Assembly: GCA_014905825.1 (NCBI GenBank)
Contig: JACGCN010000049.1
Location: forward strand, 124,001-188,000
Length of the DNA stretch: 64,000 bases
Direction of reading: 5' to 3'
Source: Lyophyllum atratum
Lineage: Eukaryota; Basidiomycota; Agaricomycetes; Agaricales; Lyophyllaceae
A model generated the notes under the pieces. It did not search any database, was not told the DNA's origin, and saw only the letters and a list, made by a program, of their open reading frames with translations. Made by a program: the position numbers and the translations under genes. Positions within the stretch are counted from its first letter, which is position 1. Every line of letters starts with the position of its first letter. Positions 11,195-21,390 of this stretch are shown piece by piece.

Positions 11195-12943
11195 CTACCT
11201 TTCAATCTTTCGCGCGAGCCTTACCAAGCCCTTCACATCGTCCCAAGCTGAATTTCGCAGGCGGTATGGATCGATAGCAGCGACCCTCCGCAAACGGGGA
11301 AACACCGTCATCAACATGGTGGCAATCAGAGCCGGGGACCCTACCGGTTCGTACTTTATGGGTGAGTACCAGAAATCCAACGTCTCGATAAGATCATTAC
11401 GAACGCCAGCAAATAGTGGCGGGTCCACAGGGTCCCCGAGGACGGGTATGGACAGGGTGTGTAAGTGGGGACAGTGCTTGATCAATGGGATCAGTCCAGG
11501 GAGTGTTATCTGGCTAATATTGCTGCGGTTGTTGGAGATCGTGAGGGAGCGGAGGGCTGGCCAGCCGAGAGATGCATCCATCAACCATGAATCGGTCAAT
11601 TCTCCTTCGAGACCAAGACGGTCGAGGTTAAGATTGAGGGTTATACAACGTAAGGAAGTCAGTGCGCATAGTGTTCGCAGCACACCAGGTCCGGAAATAT
11701 CCTCGTGATGATAGTCGGAATTGGGTGGTTGGAAGATCAAGCGTAGATTTAGCAACGAGTGAAGGCATGGATGGCAGTCGAGCGATGCCATCAGCATGCC
11801 CATATGGCCTGGGTTTTCCTGGGTATCTGGTCCGGTGGGTTTCATCGTAATGTCCAAAGTCTCAAATGGAAGCTGGAGGCTGGTAACCACCTCCGCGGCT
11901 ATTTCCCAGCTCTCGGAATGAAATACGAAGTGGCGCAGGCTCCGGAACCCGTCGGCCTGAGCCAACAATTCGGGCGATATGTGGGCACAGTGCAGGCGTT
12001 CGAGGGATGGGAGCGCGGCTAGGTCGCTAATTATGCCGGAGACTAAATCGAAGTCTATATCGAGAGAATGAAGGGATTTGAGGTCGCATAATATCGCGAG
12101 AGTGGATTCAAGGGAGAGGTTAGATAATCTCGTGTACATGGCTGCAATGTTGCCTGTTGCTCCTTCTAATGAGGGAATCGAAGAAACCATCGAGAAGGAC
12201 GAAAGTCCTTGACAGAGCTGAAGGATGTCCGAAAACAGTTTCGTTACTGAATCCCAGCATTCGCGGTTTATAATGACGCGGATGGTCTCCAGGGACGGTC
12301 CGAGAACAAGACGAGCGTTAAGATCAGGACAAGCGTCAAGATCAAGACAAGCGTCAGAATCGGTGTCGGATTCCTCTATTGGCTCGAAAGAGTCAAAAGT
12401 GAAGAGAGCTTCGCGAAGATTTGGAAGTAGCCACCGACGTGGCTCGTATCCAAGGATTGCTTCCGCAACGCTCTCATGCAGAGCACGTCTTTTGCGCAAC
12501 GAGGACCACCCCAATCGTCTGATTTTCTTCCCATAGTACTCAACTCTAGACCAATCCGATTCCTTAAGCGGTCTCTTGAACGCCTTCAATGGGACAAGAT
12601 CAGATACACCCCACTGAATTGAACGTGCATTGGACACGATCGCACTGACCACTACATCTTCCTGACCCGAGGAGCGCTCGGGCAGGACGATCGACTTGAG
12701 GTGCCAGAGGTCCGACGGCATGACCTGGATAAGAAATCCCAACGTCGGCTGCTCATACCAGAGTATATCTAAAGCGGGTTCTGAACAAAGCCGTGAAATC
12801 AGATAACAGGGGATATGGGAAATGAGTGGATGGACCTTGCCTGTGAATGCGTGGCAAGTTTGAGCGAGCGATGCGAGTGAGGACAGATCCAGGTCACGGA
12901 AGATGATTGTTAAGATATCGAAGACTCCTAAGCAATCATGCAT
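11195..12943 (-). CDS. F-box/LRR-type protein, single exon
   Basis: This is one uninterrupted 582-residue frame. The first ATG in frame is at 12943 and gives MHDCLGVFDILTIIF, the usual opening of Agaricomycete F-box proteins, followed by R-D-L-D-L-S-S-L-A-S-L-A-Q-T-C-H-A-F, the helix set that binds Skp1. The rest is built of leucine-rich segments such as L-S-N-L-S-L-E-S-T-L and L-H-S-L-D-I-D-F-D-L, typical of substrate-recognition solenoids. Such proteins recruit targets to SCF ubiquitin ligases; the target is unknown. A short acidic internal duplication lies near residues 195-215 (DACLDLDACPDLNA), from a repeated AAGCGTCAAGATC-like unit at 12315-12360. The frame stays open upstream to 13027 but without another ATG. 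Confidence 0.85.
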   Translation of the reverse strand: MHDCLGVFDILTIIFRDLDLSSLASLAQTCHAFTGKVHPLISHIPCYLISRLCSEPALDILWYEQPTLGFLIQVMPSDLWHLKSIVLPERSSGQEDVVVSAIVSNARSIQWGVSDLVPLKAFKRPLKESDWSRVEYYGKKIRRLGWSSLRKRRALHESVAEAILGYEPRRWLLPNLREALFTFDSFEPIEESDTDSDACLDLDACPDLNARLVLGPSLETIRVIINRECWDSVTKLFSDILQLCQGLSSFSMVSSIPSLEGATGNIAAMYTRLSNLSLESTLAILCDLKSLHSLDIDFDLVSGIISDLAALPSLERLHCAHISPELLAQADGFRSLRHFVFHSESWEIAAEVVTSLQLPFETLDITMKPTGPDTQENPGHMGMLMASLDCHPCLHSLLNLRLIFQPPNSDYHHEDISGPGVLRTLCALTSLRCITLNLNLDRLGLEGELTDSWLMDASLGWPALRSLTISNNRSNISQITLPGLIPLIKHCPHLHTLSIPVLGDPVDPPLFAGVRNDLIETLDFWYSPIKYEPVGSPALIATMLMTVFPRLRRVAAIDPYRLRNSAWDDVKGLVRLARKIER

Positions 12944-13027
12944 TGCGTTTGACGGGCGTGGTGGGGAGGGGTATGGAGATGGGATTGGGATGACGCTGTA
13001 GGCAAGAGGATGATCGAGCCTGATCAA

Positions 13028-14822
13028 CGTGGTATGGGGAAGGCAAAAGGAAGAACCCTGAGTCCGTCACAGTGGGTCCAGTCACTATGAATGAAGGACC
13101 TCACCGGACAAAAATATTAGATGTTTGCAACTTTGACTTGGGCTGTTGCCAGACCAAATCTTGACTTGCATTTTTCAAACTTGAACTTACCCACGCTCCA
13201 CTTTGACTTTCATCGTAATTTTTGATTTTCGAGGCTCGCATTCTCTCATTGATCGCACATATTTTGAACTTTGAGCAGCAACATGGGACTCTGACAACAT
13301 TGAGTGTGACCTGCAACCTTCCTGATAGTGCCGGCATTTGAGGCAGAGCAAGACACCCAAAACCCCGTGAGAGGTATTTCCTAAACGGTCAAAACAACCG
13401 GAATTCCTTGTCATGAACTCACTGCCAGGCTGATCGTCAATGGAAGCGTCTGAAATTTAGACTGTGTATGTATTCATGTGCAGTTTTGGAAGTTTTGAAC
13501 AATCCGAGTGCTTTGAATTTGGCAAAGAAATTTCGGCGACTCAGGGAAAGGGCTACTCGCGTCCCGTTAGCCCGCACGTCCATCAAAACAGAATGCTGTA
13601 TTGAGAAAATCGAGAGTACACGCGATCCGGCCATCAGAAGCCCTTCCCCCGACCGTTCACCGTCCCAGGCCCTCTCGCGGTCAGAAACGACGAGGACGCG
13701 CCGATTCCCTCGCTCCGGTCCCGGGACACGGGCACTACCACCTCCCCGCCAGTCCGCCGTGTCCCGTGTCAACGAAGCCAGCGCAAGTTGCAACGCCGAA
13801 GGAAGGCCTTACAACAACATCAAAGTGAGGCGTGGGTAAGTGCAAGATTCATGACCTCAAGACGAAAACAGCCGTCGTCAGGTTGGATGTAGAAGTTTCA
13901 TTGTCAAGATTTATTTTGTCCGGTGACGCGCTTCAAAAGTCACTACTTCAACTTCAACTTGATCAAGTTGAAGTTGATGGTGTACAACGCGATCAGGTGA
14001 CTTTTACGCTTTCCAACCAGCCCCGCTCCTCGCCACGGTCCCGCAGAAAGGTAATTTACACAAATATCGCGGGGCGAGCTGGACAAGTAGGGAAAACTCG
14101 AGGTTGCGCTTCAATAGCAGTTGATAGCCTGTCTTCAGCCATGTCATGTAAAAAAAGGGGAGAAGTAGAGGTTAAGACGTTGATATCTAAGATCGGCGCT
14201 GGCGTTGTACGCTGCTCAGGTCAAAATTTCGCATTTTCTGGGAGACGGTTGGGGGCTGGCGAGCCTTGCGCAGGTAAACCACTCGGGAGTGAAATGCAGA
14301 TGGAGTAAGGACATGTTTGGGGTGGGAGCCGTAACGCGGGGACAGCGGGCGAAGGCTGCGGTGGGGATCGGCTACAAAAGTGGTGAGGAGCCACGGAAAT
14401 GTTGGGTGAAAAACGATGGCACGATGCACCTCTCGTCGTCGAAAAGGTCAAAGTTTGCAAACAAGAGCCAAAATTCTAAACCCTAACCTAGCCCAACCTT
14501 TGTCACCACAACTTCCACATCGGTCTCTGACATGAAACGAACGTGGCGTACAGGCTAGCCTCAGGATGAGCGCCACTCAATCGTGTGTAGTAAACTATTA
14601 CGATTTTCAGTTACATTCACCATCTGCCGCCGTCCCTTCCAGCATCTCGTAATTAACGACGTAGGTCCAACGTGATAAGATAAAATACCATCTAATCAAC
14701 GTGCCTGAACCCTCGGTAATTGATGAACCGGAGCCGCCCCAAAATGAAGATGCTCGCGTAACGCTGTTTACCCTTGGTTTACCCGACCCCGACAACGGTC
14801 CAACACTTTAGAGGCGGATAAA
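13028..14822. other. Intergenic, 1.8 kb
   Basis: This lies between the divergent F-box and thioesterase-like genes. No gene is supported. It is rich in short TTGAC/CTTGA words between 13120 and 13300 and holds the 30-bp palindrome at 13948-13977. Confidence 0.45.
13948..13977. repeat. 30-bp perfect palindrome
   Basis: Arms of 15 bases are exact reverse complements around a central TGATCA. Each arm contains two tandem CAACTT/AAGTTG words, so the site is a palindrome of direct repeats. Confidence 0.85.
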
Positions 14823-16309
14823 ATGGCCTCGATTTCGATACCACGCTCGACCGCAATGTCTCTCGAAAGGCTTTCTACGGTCGCGTCCGCGCTTGGAACT
14901 CCCCTAGCCGCCAACCTCAAGGCTCTCTTCAAGTTCGCACCGACACTCGCGAAATATGTGCTTTGGCTGGTGATCTTGGTCAACGTGCGTTCGTGGCCTC
15001 TGGCATGGCACTGTGAGTTCACCCTCCACTCATTGTCGTCATAATTCTGACCATGGCGAAAAAGTCCGCGTATTCAGGCCTGTGTTCAGAATACGACTCG
15101 CCCATAAAATGGTGGTGTTGCGGTCAATGTTCAAGTCGCGCGCTGCCAAGATTCAAGCAGAGGACGAATGGCTCGATTCTATTTGTCCAGTGGGCTCCGA
15201 TCCGTTGAAATACGTGATCAAATACAATTCGTGGGCTAGTGAGGCGGATATCTCGAGAAATGCTTCAGGTGGCTGATGGCAATATAGGCCTTGACGAAAG
15301 CGATTTTAATGGTCACTTAAGCAACTCGAGCTATGCCAAAGTGAGTTCTCAAACCTGTCTATCACTCCCCAAGCACTGAAGACGCGTCATCAGACAATGG
15401 ATGCCGCGCGTTTCAAGTCCGCGTTAGCCATGTTTCCAAGGTTCTTTGGCGCAGGAGGGTGGATCGCTTTGGCAGGTCCGGCGCTTATCTTTTGAAAAAT
15501 TGACTCTATCTCACGGTCTACCCAGCCACTCACTACAATTTCATCCGCGAGATACCCATGTTGGCGTCGTACGAAGTGAGATTGACCGTCGGGACTTGGG
15601 ACCATAAATGGGTGCGTCTACTCAGCACTAGATCCCTAACATCCACTGATACACATCCCAGCTCTACGTCATCGCCAAGTTCGTATCCAAGCCTCCCAAG
15701 GCAAGCAAAAAGCCCCACCACGCAGCACTCGAACAGCCCACCCCTTCCTCCAACGAAAACACCGCCCTCTTCAACGCATCCCTGCGCACTCCCGCAGACG
15801 CCATCTCCTCGACCACCACCCCGATCTCCACCAGCGAAACCCCAACCGACACCGACACCGAGGCAGACGCCGCCACACCCGACGCCGCCACCGCCAAAGC
15901 CCTCAAAGCCGTCGCCGCCTCCCTCGCATCCGAGGCAGAGCCCGACGGCGCCATCCTCCACACCATCTCCGTCTCCCAGTGCTGCTTCAAGATCGGGCGC
16001 ATCACCGTCCCGCCCGCACTCGTCCTCGCCATCAACGGCTTCAGCGTCCCCGGCACGGATGTCGCCACGCCTTACTCCCCCTCGAACCCGCCGCCGCATT
16101 GGCCGCAGGCGAAGGCGGTGATGTCGAAGCCCGCGGGTGGGAGCATCAAGAAGCTGCAGACGCTGTTGAGGGGTGGATGGAGGGAGGTGCCTGAGGAGGA
16201 GCGGTGGTGGGATGCTGCGATGGGAGGTGCTGTCGAGGAGAGGCGGAAGAAGGGCCTGGAGGTCGTGCGAGCGCTGGGCATGGGCATTGCTGGCGTGAGG
16301 CACCTTTGA
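14823..16309 (+). CDS. Thioesterase-like (hot-dog fold, THEM6-type) protein
   Basis: Six exons: 14823-15012, 15065-15238, 15288-15340, 15394-15475, 15526-15611 and 15662-16309, giving about 410 residues. A hydrophobic helix lies at about residues 37-55 (A-K-Y-V-L-W-L-V-I-L-V), probably a membrane anchor. The hot-dog signature follows: L-D-E-S-D-F-N-G-H-L-S-N-S-S-Y-A-K, then D-x-x-R-F, A-T-H-Y-N-F-I-R-E-I-P and Y-E-V-R-L-T-V-G-T-W-D-H-K-W. This matches the fungal thioesterase-like superfamily (4HBT_2), related to acyl-ACP/acyl-CoA thioesterases; the substrate is unknown. A long Ala/Thr/Pro-rich insert follows, then I-T-V-P-P-A-L-V-L-A-I-N-G and a charged C-terminus. The last exon flips from C-rich to G-rich on the coding strand near 16085. 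The exon 2 donor (A|GTGAGG) was chosen because it restores the SLDESD block. Confidence 0.85.
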
Positions 16310-16526
16310 AGAGGCATCTTAGGTGGAAGTTCGGGGATGTGTGGAAGGGCTGGTAGACTAGACAAGGCCGTGTAGAGGAGAGACATTATCTTTATTCGTT
16401 ATGGAAGGAATCAGAGTCTGTTACAGTATCTGGATCATAATATATACTAGTCATGACAGGGCATTCGGGGCATTACAAGATGGAAACATGACAACAGAGC
16501 AACAAAGAACACCGGAAGAACATTAT

Positions 16527-18086
16527 TTAGTCGACATCATTCGCTTGGATCGTGACATTGGTTGGGGGCGTATCATCGTGCAGCCCCATCGCGATAGACA
16601 TTTCACATACAGGGAAATCATCGAACAATCCTATCTTAGGCTTCACTTCGCCGACACCTTCCAGGAGACCAGAGTGAGCCTTCGGAGGAGACGTGCGCCA
16701 TGGTTCTTTCGCAAAACGACCGGGGTTTACCACGCCTGATGAAGCGGCCCATCTGCTACTCCAGCGCTCGGTCGGCTCGGCGTCGTCGTCGATGGAAACG
16801 TCAGGTGAGGGCTCGGACTTGACCATACGCTGAGAAGCCATGTAGAGAATGATCTCTTCGTCGTCTTCGACGAGACGTTCCAAGTTCTTGACTATTTCAG
16901 GGTTGAACAGCTGGGGCCTGGGCGCGAACACATGGTCGTGCGATGGGTCGTGCGGTGGACCTCGTTGACCGACGGGGACAGCTTGTGTGGAAGGCTGGAC
17001 GTTCACCTGCCTGGAGGGATGCCTGAACGGGTTATGGGAGGAGATTGGCACCGGGTGGCTCTTGAAGGCGTGAGGTATCCCAGGTGTCCGGCGAAATGAC
17101 TGAGCGGGTTTCAGAGGGGAACGGGGGTCCATAGGGTTCGTTCCAGGCGTACGGAAGGACTTGTGAGGTGCCGCGCCCCAGGTGGATCGGGGCGGTACGT
17201 ATATTACCGGGTCATCGGAGACTAAGTCTTGCGTATAGCGGCGTTCTGTGTCGATTAGACCTTGGAACAGAAGCGGTTCTTCATGAAGAGGCGTGACGGT
17301 GGCGTGATGGGATACAAAGTCTGAATGTGGTTCGGGACGTACATTGGGAAGTGGGATGGTGCGGAGCGGCCTGGCGATATAGCCAGGGTCTGGGGGCTTG
17401 GCGGTGAACGATTTGGGCCGATAATCAGAATGGGATCGTGAATTTGAGCTTCCTGGAACACCGTCGTCGCCGCTTCCAACCAGTTCCACCATATTGAAGC
17501 GCTCTTGCCTGTCAGACAAATCGATGATGGGGCGGCTATCAGGCTGGGGGTGTATGGGAACAGAGCGTTTTGTATCTCTGGGGCGGGATGCACGCTTCGC
17601 CGCTTGGTATCTCCCCAACATGCTGGTCAACGGAAGGGGTGGAGGAGACGTTGGTCCTGTGACATGCGTGACCTGGCGCCTTACATATGTGCGCTGGTGA
17701 TCGGAACCATTTGGAGGCTGAGTAGACGCCGCATTGCGGAGGGAGCTCCTAGTATGGCCTGATGGAGTAGGTCGAGATGTCCCAATGGGCGCCTGTTTCA
17801 CGGTCGGCTTGGGTAGAGGGGGCGGTCGTTCATTCATATCATCGCCTGATGAATCAAGAGACGCAATAGATCCTTCGCGAGGATAGAGGGTGTTATAGGG
17901 GCATGGAGATTTCGGAGATACTTGGGTGAGATCATCTCCCAGCGCTAGCTCTGGGTCATCCCATTCAGAGTAGGAAGGTAGGACGGAAGGACCATTCTTG
18001 TAGTACTGGATCGAACTGGGCAGTAGAAGACCGAACATTTGTCCCAGTCTCCCAAAGACTCCCTTCCTCGAGTGGGGGTCTATCAT
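16527..18086 (-). CDS. Unrecognised proline/serine-rich disordered protein
   Basis: The frame of about 519 residues starts at the ATG at 18086 (MIDPHSRKGVFGRLGQMF). It remains open further upstream only through an apparent intron: 18109-18158 begins GTGAGT and ends CTAG, and no upstream ATG fits, so this is probably an intron in the 5' leader. The sequence is low in hydrophobic residues and rich in Pro, Ser and Arg (PPPLPKP, PPPLPLTSM, FRRTPGIPHAF). Near the C-terminus there is a more ordered block, F-N-P-E-I-V-K-N-L-E-R-L-V-E-D-D-E-E-I-I, then W-S-S-R-W and K-I-G-L-F-D-D-F. No family was recognised. The end-to-end gap to the thioesterase-like gene is only 217 bases. Confidence 0.6.
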   Translation of the reverse strand: MIDPHSRKGVFGRLGQMFGLLLPSSIQYYKNGPSVLPSYSEWDDPELALGDDLTQVSPKSPCPYNTLYPREGSIASLDSSGDDMNERPPPLPKPTVKQAPIGTSRPTPSGHTRSSLRNAASTQPPNGSDHQRTYVRRQVTHVTGPTSPPPLPLTSMLGRYQAAKRASRPRDTKRSVPIHPQPDSRPIIDLSDRQERFNMVELVGSGDDGVPGSSNSRSHSDYRPKSFTAKPPDPGYIARPLRTIPLPNVRPEPHSDFVSHHATVTPLHEEPLLFQGLIDTERRYTQDLVSDDPVIYVPPRSTWGAAPHKSFRTPGTNPMDPRSPLKPAQSFRRTPGIPHAFKSHPVPISSHNPFRHPSRQVNVQPSTQAVPVGQRGPPHDPSHDHVFAPRPQLFNPEIVKNLERLVEDDEEIILYMASQRMVKSEPSPDVSIDDDAEPTERWSSRWAASSGVVNPGRFAKEPWRTSPPKAHSGLLEGVGEVKPKIGLFDDFPVCEMSIAMGLHDDTPPTNVTIQANDVD

Positions 18087-18158
18087 CTGTGTTGTAGATG
18101 AAGAATTCCTAGAGAATATATCATTATGAGATGACTGGTGTATGACGGGACGACTCAC

Positions 18159-20078
18159 GTTGTCACTGTAGCAGGGGTGAAGAAGCGAGGGTGGTCCTCA
18201 GGAATCTTCAGGGTAGGGGTGGGACTTCAGGGGCGCGTTTAGCGCTTTTCATGAGGGTCTGAGCCGACCTTTTATAAGACCGCATAGCGGTGGCTTTGAT
18301 GGGCCTCTCCAGAGAACTATGGCCATCCTTCCCGACCGCACCACGGAGAACAACAACTGCGACAAAGGCAAGGCCAACATACAAGGTTCATCACAAGAGG
18401 TCTGACAATTACCGACCACGGTTGAAAGCGAAAGAGGCCAACATCAACTACTGAACTCGGAACAACAGGGAGAGAAAAAGGAAAGCTATGCATCATAGCA
18501 ACTGGTTCGCAACGCGACGGGATCGACGAGGGGAAAGCCGCTATTTGCTGCTGTTTGGCCATATTGACCCTCAAGGCCTCAAGCAAAGCTTCAAGTTCCG
18601 ATCACCGACAAGAGTGCCATTTTCCCCTGCAGCCACTTACGAGCATCCACCATCTCTAATTTGCATGCCAATTCTCGATTTCAAGCAGTCCCAAGTTTCA
18701 AAAACTGACACGAACTATGGAAGTCTCACCGTAATTCGAGAGATGCAGGATACTCTTAATCAATCAGGCTTCAGAACCTAACCGTGAAAAGTCGTCCCAC
18801 CGTGGCCTGTGCTGTTGTATAGGCTGAGTCGAAATGGTCCACCGCTATGAGTCTTAGGGTTATCCGACAATAACGGAAGCCTATATGTACTTCTTCGCCG
18901 GTAGAATTGGACGCGGTGCCGGACCTCGCAGGCATGGAGTTCAGCGAGTACGATCCAAGCCAATGTCCAAGTGTCTGGAAGTCCTAAAGTACTTACCTTA
19001 TCTCGTATGGGCTTCCCCTCGACGTCCCAGATATAGTTGACTTGACTTCACTGCTCTTGGTAACACTGTTACTAGTGGTTCGCTCCAATTTGCACTCGTA
19101 CTGAAGTTTCTGTAAGCCGGGGCCGATGTCAACTGCCAAAACCGTTTCTGAAAGGTGTCAATATTCCGGTATCCCAGAAGAGTCATGTTGCTGTCACCGA
19201 CCCGCTCATGGAATTTGGCGCCGATTTGTAGGTCAAGGAAGCAGGCATGATCCCGAAAAAATCTGTTCTGTCGTTCGGAAACGGTCCAAGAAGAGGAGCG
19301 AAGAGGAAGCACCGAGAGGGGAAAATGTCGCGACTATTGCTGGTGGACAGGTCACAGACGCTACCCTCAAGAACTGCAATGAATGACATGCTCCGTGGAT
19401 TATCAAAGTGCGTGCTACATTCTTCATGCTTCATTGCATATTCTTGGATTATTGACGCGATCTGTACCTAAAGAAACCATGGAGTAGCCATAAGAAAATG
19501 TGCCTGGCCCTCTCGGACCACGGTCACCCCGAAACCACTCTACGCATCCGGCAGACGATACTTAGAACAGACTCTTTAACCTCAAGGAAGACACACCAGA
19601 CGCTGGTACCGCTCTTCTCATGTTCGGAAGGGCCTGTCGTCTGGATCCAAGGTATAGCCATCAAGGTGCAGATGCCGTATAACCTTGCAACGAACAAGCC
19701 TGAGCTAGGAGCTGGGCCTTTTTCATAAGGGTCAACATATATGACGGCGCGCCGAATATGACCGTCCGGCTAAAATTATTCGAGTGAAGGGCATTGGAGG
19801 CGCTACGACTTATTTCGCGGCGGGGCTGAGCATGAGCTTGTCGTAAAGACCTTGGATGTCCTAGCTGAGAACATTTTCTTGGATTGTGTTCCCTTTTCAC
19901 CTAGCGCATCGCCATAAAACCTGTATTCATCGCGCTATCAATCATAGTACCTTTCCTTCGAATACGGCTACTTTTCACCTCCAGAGAACTCACTGAAGTC
20001 TGACACAGCCATGGCGGCCTCCGGCCAAGACAGTAGACTTGAGAGAGGCAGATTCAGCAAAAAGGTGATACTTGGAAA
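18159..20078. other. Gene-poor intergenic, 1.9 kb
   Basis: Several short frames occur on both strands, but none has a start, splice pattern or composition of a real gene. No repeat was recognised by eye. It runs up to the first tRNA-Leu gene. Confidence 0.4.
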
Positions 20079-20158
20079 TGACAACTGTGAGATTCGAACT
20101 CACGCCCCGAAAGACCAGATCCTGATTCTGGCGCCTTAGACCGCTCGGCCAAGTTGCC
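20079..20158 (-). tRNA. tRNA-Leu (anticodon CAG), no intron
   Basis: The minus strand folds as a class II tRNA. The acceptor GGCAACT pairs with AGTTGTC (one G-T pair), the D-arm has GGCCGAGCGGTCTAAGGC, and the anticodon stem CCAGA/TCTGG encloses loop ATCAGGA, giving anticodon CAG for CUG codons. A long variable arm is present, and the T-arm is GTGAG-TTCGAAT-CTCAC. It looks identical to the plus-strand gene at 41550-41629. Confidence 0.95.
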
Positions 20159-21046
20159 ATGTAACCCTGTGGCAATCAGCGATTCAGATTCTCCGGTCAT
20201 GATCTTATTCTCTGCCGGACCGCGATCACGAGCCGGTCAGTATCCCTCAAACATATCACAGCGCTTCGTCTAATACTATATAACAGATGCCAGAGGTAGG
20301 CTTGCGGGGAAAATAGAAAGATTCATCTGAAAAGTGCTCTGCATTCTAAATCCAGGGTGGTGTGAAGTCACCAGCCGACCTCGGACCGCGTCGCTGCGGC
20401 GGGCGACAACCTAGTGGCAAGATAACCGTTGCGTGGATGACTCATATTTCCCTTCGAAGCGGTGAAAGGATGGTAGATGAATGTAGGTAAGATCTTGAGG
20501 ACTATACGAAACGCGATGGGTCGACCTGGGTGTAAGGGTCGTGAAAGCGCAGTTTTGCGCGGGGAAAACAAGGCTTTATACAGGAGGGTTTGCATTCATC
20601 ACCAATACTCTAATATGCGTGGAAATCGGGTGAGGCTATTGAGATATCATTAAAGGATGTACATCGAGTCCGCGATGGATTGCGAGGTGGGTCCTAAAGA
20701 CTCAAGAGGGCCCCCGAACTCGATGTGGAAGGTTACGAGCCCATGTCACATTGGGAAGTGAAGCGAAAGGGCATCCCAAGGGTGCGGTGCTGCGAGTGTG
20801 GTTGGAACTCCTATCATCAGATGTCGGATGTATCGTGATGCGAGTGGTGATGAGATAGCCTTTGGATGTCAGAATAGGCTGTTTTCAGATACCCTCCCGG
20901 ACCCGAAGATGGGGCGGGGAATGGGGGAGCCAACTTCGCGTCCTGGTGAAACATGGAACTTGGGAATCGGGATAGTGATCCCGCAGCATGTACACAAAGC
21001 CTCCTACACCTTGTAGGATGTAAAAAATTGCCGGTAAACGATATTA
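20159..21046. other. Spacer between two tRNA-Leu genes
   Basis: No protein gene is seen. There are scattered short frames only. The matching spacer in the inverted pair (40583-41549) is of similar length but shows no obvious sequence match. Confidence 0.4.
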
Positions 21047-21153
21047 TGATGAGAGGGGGATTCGAACCCCCGCCCCCGAAGAGACCAGATGGTTCAATTT
21101 CCACGTAACATTTCACCTTAGTCTGGCGCCTTGGACCGCTCGGCCATCTCACC
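21047..21153 (-). tRNA. tRNA-Leu (anticodon AAG) with intron
   Basis: The minus strand folds as a class II tRNA of 107 bases. GGTGAGA pairs with TCTCATC, and the D-arm is GGCCGAGCGGTCCAAGGC. The anticodon stem CCAGA/TCTGG opens to C-T-A-A-G-G, so the anticodon is AAG (read as IAG for CUU/CUC). An intron of about 25 bases sits after position 37. The T-arm is GGGGG-TTCGAAT-CCCCC. It differs from the plus-strand copy at 40478 by one base in the D-loop and completely in the intron. Confidence 0.93.
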
Positions 21154-21281
21154 ATGTCTCCCATGGCGAGACGTGTTCCAGTGGGGCATAAGGATACCGC
21201 ATCTACGGATGAAGATGGAGGGCAAGATCTGATTCGAGGCGTGAAAAAGGGGGAGCGGAAAGACGTGGGGTTGGATGGGTA

Positions 21282-21390
21282 TCCTGGGACGAGCCCCCGC
21301 GTCTGAAGAGAGGAGATGAAGGCCAGCGAGTGACGATTTGCGCGCTTCTGCCCCAGTGTGGCGGCTTAGACCTCACGGCTATCTGACATC
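21282..21390 (-). pseudogene. Degenerate tRNA-Leu relic
   Basis: On the minus strand the block AGATAGCCGTGAGGTCTAAG matches the functional AGATGGCCGAGCGGTCTAAG with four changes. A CCACACT anticodon-stem remnant, a TCTCTTC variable-arm word and a GGGGGCTCGTCCC T-arm remnant follow in the right order. The pairing is broken, so this is a decayed copy about 130 bases upstream of the intact gene. Confidence 0.6.

Noticed and set aside
13021..13027. Longer start for the F-box gene at 13027
   Set aside because: The codon there is TTG; the first in-frame ATG is at 12943 and begins a typical F-box N-terminus.
14475..14500. CCCTAACCT-like run resembling telomere repeat
   Set aside because: There is only about one unit of the repeat, inside a normal intergenic region.
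15533..16303. 256-residue minus-strand frame opposite the thioesterase-like gene
   Set aside because: It is Gly/Arg-rich shadow sequence caused by the strong strand bias of the exon.
18109..18158. N-terminal 24 residues of the Pro-rich protein starting at 18158
   Set aside because: The supposed start codon is the GTG of an intron donor (GTGAGT) and the stretch ends in CTAG, so it reads better as a leader intron.
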